Of a stretch of 64,000 bases of DNA, positions 45,310-54,867 are shown piece after piece (the first letter of the stretch is position 1; each line of letters begins with the position of its first letter). Under the pieces are notes generated by a model. That model saw nothing but the letters and a program-made list of their open reading frames with translations. It searched no databases and was not told the origin of the DNA. The position numbers and the translations under genes are program-made. The DNA lies in the NCBI RefSeq assembly GCF_003583935.1, contig NZ_QYRN01000002.1, positions 1 through 64,000 of the forward strand, read 5' to 3'. The stretch comes from Aureimonas flava. Lineage in GTDB: Bacteria; Pseudomonadota; Alphaproteobacteria; Rhizobiales; Rhizobiaceae.

Positions 45310-46185
45310 CTAGAACCCATAGAAGGCGCGGATCGCCGCCCAGCCTTCCTCCGCGGTGTCGACCACCTGGAACAGGTCGAGGTCGGCGGGCGCGATCGTG
45401 CCCTCCTCGGCCAGGAAGTCGAAGTCCACCAGCCGCCGCCAGAACGAGGCGCCGAACAGGAGCACGGGGATGCGCGCCATGCGCCCCGTCTGCATCAGCG
45501 TCAGCGCCTCGAACAGCTCGTCCAGCGTGCCGAAGCCGCCGGGGAAGATCGCCATCGCCTTGGCGCGGAACAGGAAATGCATCTTGCGCGTGGCGAAGTA
45601 GTGGAAGTTGAAGCAGAGCTCGGGCGTGGCGTAGGGGTTGGGCGCCTGCTCGTGCGGCAGGGTGATGTTGAGGGCGATCGACACGGCGCCGACATCCGCC
45701 GCGCCCCGGTTGCCGGCCTCCATCACGCCCGGCCCCCCGCCGGTGACGATCACGAACTCCTTGCCGCCCGACGAGTTGGCCGAATGGCGCGAGGCGAGGC
45801 GCGCGAAGCGGCGCGCCTCCTCGTAGTAGCGGCTGTTGGCCTCCAGCCGCGCCTTCTGCCCCTCGTTGCGCGCCGCCCAGGCCGCCTGTCCGGGCTCGGG
45901 GATGCGCGCGCCGCCGAACAGCACCACGGTGGACAGGATCCCCGCTTCGATCAGCGCCAGCTCCGGCTTCATCAGTTCGAGCTGCAGCCGCACGCCCCGC
46001 GTCGCCTCGGCGGTCAGGAAGTCCGGGTCGTCGTAGGCCAGGCGATAGGTCGGCGACAGCGTCTGCGGCGTGCGCGGCTTCTCGGCCTGCCGCCGCTTGT
46101 CGTCCCCCGACGAGGGAAAGGGAACCCAGGTCCCCTCCGATGCGGCCGGAGCCGCCGCCCCGCCCTTGGTTTCATCGTCCGTCAT
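45310..46185 (-). CDS. LOG-family protein (nucleoside monophosphate phosphoribohydrolase-like)
   Basis: A 291-residue Rossmann-fold protein of the TIGR00730 family. Diagnostic motifs: VTGGGPGVMEAGNRGA and PGGFGTLDELFEALTLMQTG, where the Arg/Glu of the second form the active site. LOG enzymes cleave nucleoside 5'-monophosphates to base and ribose phosphate; plant and some bacterial forms activate cytokinins. The N-terminal extension (about 70 residues) is usual for the longer bacterial form. Divergent from dapD. Confidence 0.88.
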   Translation of the reverse strand: MTDDETKGGAAAPAASEGTWVPFPSSGDDKRRQAEKPRTPQTLSPTYRLAYDDPDFLTAEATRGVRLQLELMKPELALIEAGILSTVVLFGGARIPEPGQAAWAARNEGQKARLEANSRYYEEARRFARLASRHSANSSGGKEFVIVTGGGPGVMEAGNRGAADVGAVSIALNITLPHEQAPNPYATPELCFNFHYFATRKMHFLFRAKAMAIFPGGFGTLDELFEALTLMQTGRMARIPVLLFGASFWRRLVDFDFLAEEGTIAPADLDLFQVVDTAEEGWAAIRAFYGF

Positions 46186-46321
46186 CGCTGCCTGATCCTG
46201 CCCGTGGGTCGAGGCACGGGTTTAGAGACTGATGGCGAACCGGGGCAAGCCTTGTGCCCTCCCCGCCCTGCCTCTAGAGGAAGCCCGATCCCCTTTTTCA
46301 AGACCGCCCAACCGGAGACCG

Positions 46322-47185
46322 ATGCCGATGCCAGCCGCCAGCCACGCCGATCTCGAGCGCACGATCGAAGCCGCCTTCGAGGCGCGCGAGACCGTTTCCC
46401 CCGCCACCGGCGGCGAGGTCCGCGCGGCGGTCGACACCGCGCTCGACCTCCTGGACCGCGGCGAGGCCAAGGTCGCGACGCGCGGGGCGGACGGCGCCTG
46501 GACCGTCCACCAGTGGCTGAAGAAGGCGGTGCTCCTGTCGTTCCGCCTCAACGACATGGAGACCATCCCCGGCGGCCCCGGCGGCGCCGCGTGGTGGGAC
46601 AAGGTGCCCTCGAAGTTCGACGGCTGGGACGAGGCCCGGTTTCGCGAGGCGGGCTTTCGCGCGGTGCCCGGCGCCATCGTGCGCCGCTCGGCCCATATCG
46701 GCCGCAACGCCATCCTGATGCCGAGCTTCGTCAACCTCGGCGCCTCGGTGGGCGAGGGCACGATGGTGGACACCTGGGCGACGGTGGGCTCCTGCGCGCA
46801 GATCGGCGCCAACGTCCACCTGTCGGGCGGGGTGGGCATCGGCGGCGTGCTGGAGCCGCTCCAGGCGGGCCCGACCATCATCGAGGACAACTGCTTCATC
46901 GGCGCCCGCTCCGAGGTCGTGGAGGGCTGCATCGTGCGCGAGGGCTCGGTGCTCGGCATGGGCGTCTTCATCGGTCAGTCGACCCGCATCGTGGACCGCG
47001 AGACGGGCACCGTCAGCTATGGCGAGGTGCCGCCCTATTCCGTCGTGGTGGCCGGCTCGCTCGCCTCGGGCAAGGCGATGGGCAACGGCGAGGCGGCCCC
47101 GTCGCTCTACTGCGCGGTGATCGTCAAGCGCGTGGACGAGCGCACCCGCTCCAAGACCTCGATCAACGAGCTGCTGCGGGCCTGA
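46322..47185 (+). CDS. dapD: 2,3,4,5-tetrahydropyridine-2,6-dicarboxylate N-succinyltransferase
   Basis: A 287-residue left-handed beta-helix acyltransferase: hexapeptide repeats run from about residue 110 ([40 protein letters not shown]) with [11 protein letters not shown]. It transfers succinyl from succinyl-CoA in the lysine/diaminopimelate route; dapE, which removes the succinyl group later, lies 2.3 kb downstream. GGAG precedes the first ATG; a second ATG two codons later is also possible. Confidence 0.95.
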   Translation: MPMPAASHADLERTIEAAFEARETVSPATGGEVRAAVDTALDLLDRGEAKVATRGADGAWTVHQWLKKAVLLSFRLNDMETIPGGPGGAAWWDKVPSKFDGWDEARFREAGFRAVPGAIVRRSAHIGRNAILMPSFVNLGASVGEGTMVDTWATVGSCAQIGANVHLSGGVGIGGVLEPLQAGPTIIEDNCFIGARSEVVEGCIVREGSVLGMGVFIGQSTRIVDRETGTVSYGEVPPYSVVVAGSLASGKAMGNGEAAPSLYCAVIVKRVDERTRSKTSINELLRA

Positions 47186-47264
47186 CGCCGCCGGCACCCT
47201 AGCCATCCGCCGAACCGGCGCCACAGTCCCTCCCGTCCCGATCCGGGGCGGGAGACGACGCAGG

Positions 47265-47747
47265 GTGACCCTTGCAACCCTCTTCTTCACGTTTCGCGGC
47301 ACGATCGGGCGCACGCAATGGTGGCTCGGCATCTACGGCCTCCTGGTCGCCGGCGTCGCCGCCTTCGTTCTCCTCGGCTTTCTCCTCCTCTACGCGGTGC
47401 CGATCGGCGCGGTGACCGTGGAGACCGCGAGCACGGCGGACCGCGTCACGCAGACCCGCACCTCGCCAGCGTTCAACTTCGCGATCGGGCTGCTGGCGGT
47501 CGGCTCGGTCGCCATGTTCCTGGCCCTGTCCGCCAAGCGTCTCCGGGACGCCGGCGCCCCGCTCGGCCTCCTGGCCCTCGCGGTAGTCCCCCTGGTCTTC
47601 GCCGGCGCGCTGCCTTTTCTCGTGGACCCGCCGGGCGCCGCCGCCCTGCCCGTGCTGGCGGTCAGCCTCGCCTGCTTCGTGCCCCTATGGGCGATCCTCG
47701 GCTTTCGCGCGGGGCGCCGCCGCGCGCAAGCGTCCCGGCTTCCCTGA
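47265..47747 (+). CDS. DUF805-family membrane protein
   Basis: A 160-residue inner-membrane protein, starting with GTG. The N-terminal GTIGRTQWWLGIYG and the LSAKRLRDAGAPLGLLAL segment are DUF805 hallmarks; about four hydrophobic helices are seen. Function of the family is unknown. It lies between dapD and a strong terminator, on the same strand as dapD after 79 bases. Confidence 0.8.
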   Translation: MTLATLFFTFRGTIGRTQWWLGIYGLLVAGVAAFVLLGFLLLYAVPIGAVTVETASTADRVTQTRTSPAFNFAIGLLAVGSVAMFLALSAKRLRDAGAPLGLLALAVVPLVFAGALPFLVDPPGAAALPVLAVSLACFVPLWAILGFRAGRRRAQASRLP

Positions 47748-47767
47748 CAGGGGTTCGCGGAACGCGA

Positions 47768-47791
47768 AAAGGCCGGGCGAACCCGGCCTTT
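47768..47791. terminator. Bidirectional intrinsic terminator
   Basis: Stem AAAGGCCGGG/CCCGGCCTTT with a short loop; A-run before and TTTCG after. It separates the converging DUF805 and lytic transglycosylase genes and can serve both. Confidence 0.85.
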
Positions 47792-47822
47792 CGTCATCGC
47801 GGTATCGGGGCGAGCGAGCGGC

Positions 47823-49178
47823 TCAGTTGAAACCGAGGCCACCGGCCGGCGCGGCGTCGGCCGGCGTGCCCGCGTCGAAGGCGTCGCCGAAGCGGCCGAC
47901 GTCGGGCTCCCGGTGGCCGGTCACGCGTCCGCCCACCATCGTGCCGAGGCCGATCGAGCCGCCGGCGGGCTTGGCCGCGGCCGAGGCCGGGCGCGGGGCG
48001 TTGTCGGCGACGCGCACCGGACGGGCGACGGGCAGCGGCGCGTCGGTGGCCGGAACCGCGAGCACGGCCGCGGCCGCCGTGGACGGTGCCGGCTCGGCGG
48101 GCGCCATGGCGGCGGCGGCCGGCGCGACGGGCGCCTTGCGGGCGGCGGTGGGCTGGGCGGTGACCTGGCGGGCGATCAGGCCGGAGCGCACGGTGGGCTC
48201 CACGGCGGCCACCAGGGTCTGGGTCTCGCCGCCCATCGCGGGCGACTTGCGGGCGCGGATCGCGGCCATGTGGCGCTTGACGTTGGAGCAGTAGACGCTG
48301 GCGGACTTCGACATCACCGTGGTGCGGTGTCCGCCCTTGTACTTCATCGCGGTCTGGCAGACGTCGCCGTTGCCCTGCTCGTAGGCGCCCTTGAGGTAGC
48401 GCATGCCGTAGCGCAGATTGGTCTCGGGGTCGTAGAGCGCTTCCACCGGGCCTTGGAAGCCGAGGCCGCGCGCGGTGGCGGGCTTGATCTGCGAGAGACC
48501 GTAGACGCCCGACCCCTTGGCGCGGGGATTGTAGTGGCTCTCGACGCGCACCACGGCATAGGCGAGTTCGCGGGGAATGTCGTTCTCGTCGGCCGCCTCG
48601 GCGATGAGCTGGTCGATCTTGGGGTCGCCGGTGATCGTGTCGCTGACGGCGCGCGCCGCGTCGCGCACCGTGCGCGCCCCGGCGGAGGCCACGGCGACCG
48701 CGCCCGAGCCCACGGCCGACGCACTCGCCACCACCGTGTCCTTGGCGGCCACGACGCCGCCCTTCACGCTCTGGTGGGCGGCGGCGGCGGTGTCGAGCGC
48801 ACGGGCCGCGAGGCCGGCCTGCGCGCCCTGGGTGGCCGGAGCCTTGGCCTCCGGCGCCAGGACGCGCCCGCCCTTGGCCTCGGCCACCGCGACGGCCGCG
48901 GCCGCCGGGCGATCGGTCGGCAGGATCACGCGGCGCGGGCCCGCATCGTTGGAGGCGATCTCCACCACCTCGCGGGCGGGGACGTCGGCGGCCGCATCCG
49001 CCGTCTTCACGGCCTCCGCGCCCTTCGGGGTCAGGTCGGCGGTGCCGGCCATCCGGTCCCCGTCCGAGACGCAGGCCGACAGGATCAGCGGTGCGAGGAG
49101 CGCCAGTCCGGCGACCGAAACCATCCGGCCGGAACGCGACGACGCGCCCCGGGCTCCCTCGGCCCGCTGTTCACTCAT
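47823..49178 (-). CDS. Lipoprotein lytic transglycosylase (SLT domain)
   Basis: A 451-residue protein with a lipoprotein signal (LLAPLILSAC lipobox), an Ala/Val-rich spacer, and a family 1 SLT domain at about 195-315: catalytic Glu about 211 in VVRVESHYNPRAKG, then GVYGLSQIKPATARGLGF and NLRYGMRYLKGAYEQGN. A Pro/Ala-rich tail follows. It cleaves peptidoglycan with 1,6-anhydro formation. An alternative start 18 codons later (MVSVAGLALL) would still keep the lipobox. Confidence 0.9.
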   Translation of the reverse strand: MSEQRAEGARGASSRSGRMVSVAGLALLAPLILSACVSDGDRMAGTADLTPKGAEAVKTADAAADVPAREVVEIASNDAGPRRVILPTDRPAAAAVAVAEAKGGRVLAPEAKAPATQGAQAGLAARALDTAAAAHQSVKGGVVAAKDTVVASASAVGSGAVAVASAGARTVRDAARAVSDTITGDPKIDQLIAEAADENDIPRELAYAVVRVESHYNPRAKGSGVYGLSQIKPATARGLGFQGPVEALYDPETNLRYGMRYLKGAYEQGNGDVCQTAMKYKGGHRTTVMSKSASVYCSNVKRHMAAIRARKSPAMGGETQTLVAAVEPTVRSGLIARQVTAQPTAARKAPVAPAAAAMAPAEPAPSTAAAAVLAVPATDAPLPVARPVRVADNAPRPASAAAKPAGGSIGLGTMVGGRVTGHREPDVGRFGDAFDAGTPADAAPAGGLGFN

Positions 49179-49485
49179 GCAAGGTCCCCAAAGCCGTTTC
49201 CCTCGACCCCGTCCTTCCCGGCCAAACCCGGCCGAAACGTGGCGGGAATGGGCAAAGGTTACGAAGCGTTCACGAAGGTTAGCGCAACGTGACCGAAAAA
49301 CACCACCCCGCCGAACTCGCTTTCGCGGGCTCCGGGCAAGCTTGACAGCGGCTCGCCGATGCCGGCGTCGCCGTATCCGACTGAATCCACGCCATGATTC
49401 GCGGCCGCGCGGACATTGCGGATGGTTCCCGCCCGCGTGGAAAAATCGTTCCCGAATGCGCCCGCGAGCGTTAAACCTTTGCGCC
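49179..49485. other. Divergent intergenic region lytic transglycosylase/dapE
   Basis: 307 bases. Holds the direct repeat ACGAAG at 49261-49266 and 49272-49277 (one helical turn apart) flanked by GGTT words, near the transglycosylase promoter. A TTGACA at 49342 has no matching -10. No RNA gene seen. Confidence 0.5.
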
Positions 49486-50655
49486 ATGACCGCGCTTCCG
49501 ACCGATCCCGCCGCGAATCTCCTACGCCTCCTGCGCTGCCCGTCCGTGACGCCCGCCGAGGGTGGGGCGCTGGACGAGCTGTGCGCCATGGTCGAGCCGC
49601 TGGGCTTCGCCGTGCGGCGCCCGGTGTTCTGCGAACCCGGCACGCCCGACGTCGAGAACCTCTTGGCGCGGCGCGGGACCGGCGGGGCGCATCTCTGCTT
49701 CGCCGGGCACACGGACGTGGTGCCGCCCGGCGCGGAGGCCGACTGGCGCCATCCGCCCTTCTCGGGCGCGGTGGAGGGCGGCGAGATGTTCGGCCGCGGC
49801 GCGGTGGACATGAAGGGCGGCATCGCCTGCTTCGTGGCGGCCGTGGCGCGGCTCGAGGTCGCCGGGCGCCTGCCCGAGGGGCGGATCTCGCTGCTGATCA
49901 CCGGCGACGAGGAGGGGCCCGCCGTGAACGGCACGGTGAAGCTGCTCGACTTCGCCGAGGCGGCGGGCGAGCGGTTCGACGCCTGCCTGGTGGGCGAGCC
50001 GACCAACCCCGCCGCGCTCGGCGACATGATCAAGATCGGCCGGCGCGGCTCCCTGTCGGGCCGGCTCGCGCTGATCGGCCGCCAGGGCCACGTCGCCTAT
50101 CCCCACCTCGCCGACAACCCGATGCGGCGGCTGGCGGGCGTCCTGGATGCGCTGCACCACCCGCCCTTGGACGGGGGCAGCGAGGCCTTCCAGCCGTCGA
50201 ACCTCGAGGTCACGGCCGTGGATACGGGAAATCCGGCGACCAACGTGGTGCCGGCCCGCGTCGCCGTCGCCTTCAACGTGCGCTTCAACGACCGCTGGAC
50301 GCCGGAGGCGCTGCGGGCCGAGTTGGTGCGGCGGATCGAAGCGGCGCTCGGCGGCGCGCCCTACGAGATCGCCTGGCGCGCACCGGTCTCGGACGTCTTC
50401 GTGACCGCCGCGGGACCGCTGACCGAGGCGCTCTCGCAGGCGGTGGAGGCGGTCACCGGGCGCCGGCCGGACCTGTCCACCTCGGGCGGCACGTCCGACG
50501 CGCGCTTCATCAAGAACCATTGTCCGGTGGTGGAATTCGGCCTTGTCGGCGCCACCATGCATATGGCCAATGAGAGGGTCGCCCTCTCGGACCTCGAAAC
50601 GCTGACGGCCATCTATGAAACCTTCGTTGCCCGCTGGTTCGCCGCCCAGTCCTGA
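49486..50655 (+). CDS. dapE: Succinyl-diaminopimelate desuccinylase
   Basis: A 389-residue M20 metallopeptidase. Zinc ligands and catalytic residues are visible: CFAGHTDVVPPG (His), GRGAVDMKGGIACF (Asp), ITGDEEGPAVNGT (Glu pair), VGEPTNP (Glu) and the C-terminal HCPVVEFG histidine. It hydrolyses N-succinyl-LL-diaminopimelate to LL-DAP for lysine and peptidoglycan. It overlaps the next gene by 41 bases. Confidence 0.95.
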   Translation: MTALPTDPAANLLRLLRCPSVTPAEGGALDELCAMVEPLGFAVRRPVFCEPGTPDVENLLARRGTGGAHLCFAGHTDVVPPGAEADWRHPPFSGAVEGGEMFGRGAVDMKGGIACFVAAVARLEVAGRLPEGRISLLITGDEEGPAVNGTVKLLDFAEAAGERFDACLVGEPTNPAALGDMIKIGRRGSLSGRLALIGRQGHVAYPHLADNPMRRLAGVLDALHHPPLDGGSEAFQPSNLEVTAVDTGNPATNVVPARVAVAFNVRFNDRWTPEALRAELVRRIEAALGGAPYEIAWRAPVSDVFVTAAGPLTEALSQAVEAVTGRRPDLSTSGGTSDARFIKNHCPVVEFGLVGATMHMANERVALSDLETLTAIYETFVARWFAAQS

Positions 50656-51244
50656 TTTCCTGCCGACGCTGCCCGAGATCGGACGCTACTTCACCGGCGC
50701 CTGGCGCTTGATGGCGGGCGACCGCCGGGGGCTCGACCGGCTCGACCTGTCGGCGGACGGGTTCTGGCGCTCCTTCGCCGCGCTGGTGGTGGCCCTGCCG
50801 CCGACCGCCCTGTCCTGGCTGGAGTTCGAGCGCGTGGAGCGCGCCCAGGCCGCCGCCAGTCCCGTGCGCGCGCTCGCGGCCCATGCGCTGGCCGACCTCA
50901 CGGCCTGGCTGCTGCCGCTTCTCCTGGTGGCGATGGCCGCACGGCACATCGACTTCCAGAAGCGCATCGTGCCCTTCGTGGTCGCGGTGAACTGGGGCGG
51001 CGCGCTGCTCACCTGGGCCTTCTCGCCGTTCTTCCTCCTGCTGCTTCTCGGCGGCCAGAGCGGCCTGACGCAGGGGCTGGGCCTGGTGATTGCGCTGGCC
51101 TCGATCGTCCTCACCGTGCGGCTGATCGCGGTGGCGACGGCCTGCGACTACGCGCTGTCGATCGCCATCGTCACCATGATGGTGTTCGTGTCACTCCTCT
51201 CCTTCGCCGCCGTCTCCGACCTGTTCGGCCTGGTGATCGGCTGA
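50615..51244 (+). CDS. Membrane protein coupled to dapE
   Basis: A 209-residue protein with about five hydrophobic segments ([85 protein letters not shown]). The start region [17 protein letters not shown] recurs in rhizobial proteins next to dapE. Function unknown. The gene begins inside dapE (41-base overlap) and its end overlaps the convergent truA by 54 bases. Confidence 0.8.
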   Translation: MKPSLPAGSPPSPDFLPTLPEIGRYFTGAWRLMAGDRRGLDRLDLSADGFWRSFAALVVALPPTALSWLEFERVERAQAAASPVRALAAHALADLTAWLLPLLLVAMAARHIDFQKRIVPFVVAVNWGGALLTWAFSPFFLLLLLGGQSGLTQGLGLVIALASIVLTVRLIAVATACDYALSIAIVTMMVFVSLLSFAAVSDLFGLVIG

Positions 51245-51988
51245 GGGGTAGTCGACGCGCGTGAGGTAGAGCCCGTCCGGCGGCGCGACCGGGCCGCATC
51301 GCTTGCGGTCGCGCGACCGGAGCGCCGCCACCAGGTCGTCCTCGGTCCAGCGCCCCTCGCCCACCAGCTTCAGTGAGCCGGCGAAGGAGCGGATCTGGTT
51401 GTGCAGGAAGGACTGGGCGGAGGCGTGGATGTGGACCTCGTCGCCCGGCGCGCGGACGACGTCGAGCCGCTCCAGCGTGCGCACCGGGCTCTTCGCCTGG
51501 CAGTTCACCGAACGGAACGTGTTGAAGTCGTGGGTGCCGAGCAGGTGCTTGGCGGCGCGGTCCATCGCCTCGACGTCGAGCGGGCGCCAGACCCACCAGA
51601 CCTGCCCCTTCAGGATCGAGGGCGGCGGGCGGCGGTTGAGGATGCGATAGAGATAGTGCCGCTTGCGGGCCGAGAAGCGGGCGTCGAACCCCTCCGGCGC
51701 CCGCTCGGCCCGCAGGATCGCGACGCCCCCTTCCTCGCGCAGATAGGCGTTCAGCGCGTCGCGCACCGTGTCGGTCTTCCAGTCGCGGGCGATGTCGACA
51801 TGGGCGACCTGCCCCGTGGCGTGGACGCCGGCATCGGTGCGCCCGGCGCCGAAGAGCGTCACCGCCTCGCCGCAGAAAGCCAGGAGCGCGCGCTCCACCG
51901 TCTCCTGCACCGAGATGCCGTTCTTCTGCCGCTGCCAGCCGCAATAGGTGGAGCCGTCGTACTCGATGGTCAGCCTGTAGCGCGGCAT
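51191..51988 (-). CDS. truA: tRNA pseudouridine(38-40) synthase
   Basis: A 265-residue pseudouridine synthase. The start [19 protein letters not shown] and the catalytic segment [19 protein letters not shown] (Asp nucleophile) are diagnostic, as is [19 protein letters not shown]. It modifies the anticodon arm of tRNAs. Follows fmt after 4 bases; the last gene of def-fmt-truA. Its 3' end overlaps the convergent membrane-protein gene. Confidence 0.95.
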   Translation of the reverse strand: MPRYRLTIEYDGSTYCGWQRQKNGISVQETVERALLAFCGEAVTLFGAGRTDAGVHATGQVAHVDIARDWKTDTVRDALNAYLREEGGVAILRAERAPEGFDARFSARKRHYLYRILNRRPPPSILKGQVWWVWRPLDVEAMDRAAKHLLGTHDFNTFRSVNCQAKSPVRTLERLDVVRAPGDEVHIHASAQSFLHNQIRSFAGSLKLVGEGRWTEDDLVAALRSRDRKRCGPVAPPDGLYLTRVDYPSADHQAEQVGDGGEGEE

Positions 51989-51992
51989 GGCG

Positions 51993-52937
51993 TCAGGCGC
52001 CGAGGCGCGTGCCGGCCGGCACCGCCGTCCCGCGCAGGAAGTCGGACGCGCCGGCCGGCTTGCCGCCCGCCTTCTGGACCTCCAGGATCCGCACCGAGCC
52101 GCCGCCCGCCGCCACCGCCAGCGCGTCGTCCAGCGTGGTGCCGGGCTCGCCCGTCCCCGTCTCGGCCACCGCGCGCAGCAGCTTCAGCCGCTCGCCGCGA
52201 AGCGTGGTCCAGGCGCCGGGAAAGGGCGAGAAGGCGTTGATGCGACGCGCGATCTCCGCGGCCGGACGCGACCAGTCCACCGCCGCCTCGCCCTTGTCGA
52301 TCTTGGCGGCGTAGGCGACCGTGCGCCCGGTGCGCGCGGCGATCGCCTCCTGCGTCTCGAAGCGGAGCGTGCCGACCTCGAGCCCGGCCATCGCCTCGAC
52401 CATCAGCTCGGCCGAGGCCTCCGACAGGCGGTCGTGCAGCTCGCGCGCCGTGTCCGCCGGGCCGATGGGGATCTCGCGCGTCAGCGCCACCGGCCCGGTG
52501 TCGAGCCCGGCCTCCATGCCCATCACCATCATGCCGGTCGTCGCGTCGCCCGCCTCGATCGCGCGCTGGATCGGCGCGGCGCCGCGCCAGCGCGGCAGGA
52601 GCGAGCCGTGGCCGTTCAGGGCGCCGAAGCGCGGCGCCTCGAGCACCGGGCGGGGCAGCAGCAGGCCGTAGGCGACCACCACCGCCGCGTCGGCGCCGAG
52701 CGCGGCGAAGGCCGCCTGCTCGTCCGCCCCCTTCAGCGACGCGGGGCAGCGCACCTCCAGTCCGAGCCGCCTGGCCTCGCGCTCCACCGGCGAGGGCACC
52801 GTCTCCAGGCCCCGGCGCCCGGCGGGCCGGGGCGGCTGGGTGTAGACCGCGGCGATCGCGTGGCCGGCGCCGGCGAGGGCGCGCAGGGTGGGAACCGAGA
52901 AGTCCGGCGTTCCCATGAAGACGAGGCGAAGGGCCAT
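51993..52937 (-). CDS. fmt: Methionyl-tRNA formyltransferase
   Basis: A 314-residue enzyme using 10-formyltetrahydrofolate to formylate initiator Met-tRNA. Motifs: [17 protein letters not shown] at the start, the active-site [20 protein letters not shown] and [12 protein letters not shown], and the C-terminal domain with [14 protein letters not shown]. It lies 4 bases after def, whose product removes the same formyl group. Confidence 0.96.
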   Translation of the reverse strand: MALRLVFMGTPDFSVPTLRALAGAGHAIAAVYTQPPRPAGRRGLETVPSPVEREARRLGLEVRCPASLKGADEQAAFAALGADAAVVVAYGLLLPRPVLEAPRFGALNGHGSLLPRWRGAAPIQRAIEAGDATTGMMVMGMEAGLDTGPVALTREIPIGPADTARELHDRLSEASAELMVEAMAGLEVGTLRFETQEAIAARTGRTVAYAAKIDKGEAAVDWSRPAAEIARRINAFSPFPGAWTTLRGERLKLLRAVAETGTGEPGTTLDDALAVAAGGGSVRILEVQKAGGKPAGASDFLRGTAVPAGTRLGA

Positions 52938-52941
52938 GCGC

Positions 52942-53460
52942 TCAGACGGCGCCGCGCTTCGACGCCTTGGAGAACTTGCGGATCACCATGTCGCGCTTCA
53001 GCTTGGAGATGTGGTCGATGAAGAGCACGCCGTTGAGATGGTCGATCTCGTGCTGGAGGCAGGTCGCCAGCAGCCCGTCGGCCTCCGCCTCGTGCGTCTG
53101 CCCGTCGAGCCCGAGATAGCGCACCGTGACCCCCGCCGGCCGCTCCACCTCGGCGTAGTAGTCGGGGATCGACAGGCAGCCCTCCTCGTAGACCGACCGC
53201 TCGTCGGAGGCGCGCAGGATCTCCGGGTTCAGGAAGACCTGCGGCGACTTCTCCGCGTCGTCCTCCTTGGACAGGTCGATGGTGACGATCCGCAGCGGCT
53301 CGCCGACCTGGATGGCGGCCAGCCCGATGCCGGGCGCGTCGTACATCGTCTCCAGCATGTCGTCCACGAAGCGGCGCACGGCGTCGTCGACGCGGAGCAC
53401 CGGCTCGGACTGGCGGCGAAGGATCGGATCGGGCAGGATGACGAGGGGCTTGACGCTCAT
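52942..53460 (-). CDS. def: Peptide deformylase
   Basis: A 172-residue metalloprotease with all three motifs intact: [18 protein letters not shown] (Cys ligand) and QHEIDHLNG (two His ligands, catalytic Glu). It removes the N-formyl group from nascent proteins. First gene of def-fmt-truA. The start at [12 protein letters not shown] matches the family; an upstream frame extension is not conserved in type. Confidence 0.96.
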   Translation of the reverse strand: MSVKPLVILPDPILRRQSEPVLRVDDAVRRFVDDMLETMYDAPGIGLAAIQVGEPLRIVTIDLSKEDDAEKSPQVFLNPEILRASDERSVYEEGCLSIPDYYAEVERPAGVTVRYLGLDGQTHEAEADGLLATCLQHEIDHLNGVLFIDHISKLKRDMVIRKFSKASKRGAV

Positions 53461-53558
53461 GACGGTCAGGTAATCGCAGAGCGCGAGGCGGTCAACCGGC
53501 CGCAAATGTTCCCGTTTTGATCTGGCCGGCCCCGCCGGAATCGGTTAGCGTCCGGCGC

Positions 53559-54689
53559 ATGGACTTCTCCGCCCTCGCCGCTTTCCTGGATCGCCCGCTG
53601 GCCGCCCCTTTCGGCATCGCCGTGAGCTGGGGCGAGGCGCTGCTGGCGCTCCTCGCGCTCCTCGCCCTGGCGCGTCTCGTCCGGCGCCACGCGGGCGGCG
53701 CGGCGGGGGACGCGGACCGGCTGGAGATGCGGCAGGCCCAGGCCGAGCTCGCCGGGCGGCTCCAGTCCATGGGCGAGATGCTCGGCGCGCGCCAGGCCGA
53801 GCTTTCGCGCACCGTCTCGGAACGGCTGGACGGGATGGGCCTGCGCGTCGGCCAGTCGGTGAGCGAGGCGCAGCTTCGCACCGGCGAGAGCCTGTCGCGC
53901 CTGGCCGAGCGGCTGGCGGTGATCGACCGCGCGCAGGGCCAGATCCAGGGCCTCGCGGGCGAGGTCGTGCGCCTGCAGGACATCCTGGCCAACAAGCAGG
54001 CGCGCGGCGCCTTCGGCCAGGCCCGCATGGAGGCGATCGTGATGGACGCCCTGCCGCCGGGCGCCTACTCGTTCCAGGCGACGCTCTCCAACGGCAAGCG
54101 GCCGGACTGCCTGATCCCGATGCCCAACGGCGCCCCGGCGCTGGTGGTGGACGCCAAGTTCCCGCTGGAGGCCTGGACGGCCTTCCGCGAGGCGCCGAGC
54201 GACGAGGCGCGCGACGTGGCCGCCGGGCGCCTGCGCCGCGACATGGAGGTGCACGTGCGCGCCGTGGCCGAGAAGTATCTCCTGCCCGGCGAGACGCAGG
54301 ACACGGCCTTCATCTTCGTGCCCTCCGAATCGGTCTTCGCCGAGATCAACGAGCACTTCGGGGATATCGTCCAGCGCGCCCACCGCGCCCGGGTGGTGAT
54401 CGTCTCGCCCTCGCTGCTGATGCTGTCGATCGAGGTGGTCAAGGCGCTGCTGAAGGACCAGCGGATGCGCCGCGAGGCCGGGCTGATCCAGCGCGAGGTG
54501 GTGCTCCTGTCGGAGGACCTGCAGCGGCTGGAGGCGCGGGTGTCCGCGCTGAAGACGCATTTCGGCCAGACCGGGCGCGACGTGGACCAGATCCTGATCT
54601 CGACCGAGAAGCTGATCCGCCGAGGCGAGCGGATCACGAGCGCCGAGCTCGGGACCCCGGACGAAGCCGCGCCCCAGCCGCTCCGCTGA
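53559..54689 (+). CDS. rmuC: DNA recombination protein RmuC
   Basis: A 376-residue protein: N-terminal membrane helix (about 21-38), a coiled coil (about 55-145, QAQAELAGRLQSMGEML onwards), and the RmuC nuclease-like core with QARMEAIVMDALPPGAYSFQ and ALVVDAKFPLEAW (a PD-(D/E)XK-type core). RmuC limits DNA inversions and may act as a nuclease. Divergent from def. Confidence 0.92.
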   Translation: MDFSALAAFLDRPLAAPFGIAVSWGEALLALLALLALARLVRRHAGGAAGDADRLEMRQAQAELAGRLQSMGEMLGARQAELSRTVSERLDGMGLRVGQSVSEAQLRTGESLSRLAERLAVIDRAQGQIQGLAGEVVRLQDILANKQARGAFGQARMEAIVMDALPPGAYSFQATLSNGKRPDCLIPMPNGAPALVVDAKFPLEAWTAFREAPSDEARDVAAGRLRRDMEVHVRAVAEKYLLPGETQDTAFIFVPSESVFAEINEHFGDIVQRAHRARVVIVSPSLLMLSIEVVKALLKDQRMRREAGLIQREVVLLSEDLQRLEARVSALKTHFGQTGRDVDQILISTEKLIRRGERITSAELGTPDEAAPQPLR

Positions 54690-54867
54690 GGCGGCGGGCG
54701 AAGAAACATCGTCCCGAAACAATCGAGACGAATCGCCCGGTTTTCCACACGTACGCGAAACCACGCGGAAAAATGGACGGGCTAAAGCTTGACAAATCTT
54801 TAATCGATGGGATCGAAACGGCACCCGCTGCGTTCCTCCCAGGACTGAACGAACGGGGGCAACAACC

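Noticed and set aside
49342..49370. TTGACA as a -35 element before dapE
   Set aside because: No acceptable -10 at 16-18 bases; too little to call a promoter.
54741..54749. TTTTCCACA resembling a DnaA box
   Set aside because: Fits the relaxed consensus TTWTNCACA, but it is single, with no cluster or AT-rich unwinding region; not an origin.
54789..54817. TTGACA at 54789 as a promoter of the serine protease gene
   Set aside because: The -35 is perfect but the sequence 17 bases downstream (ATCGAA) is a poor -10; possible but not supported enough to list.
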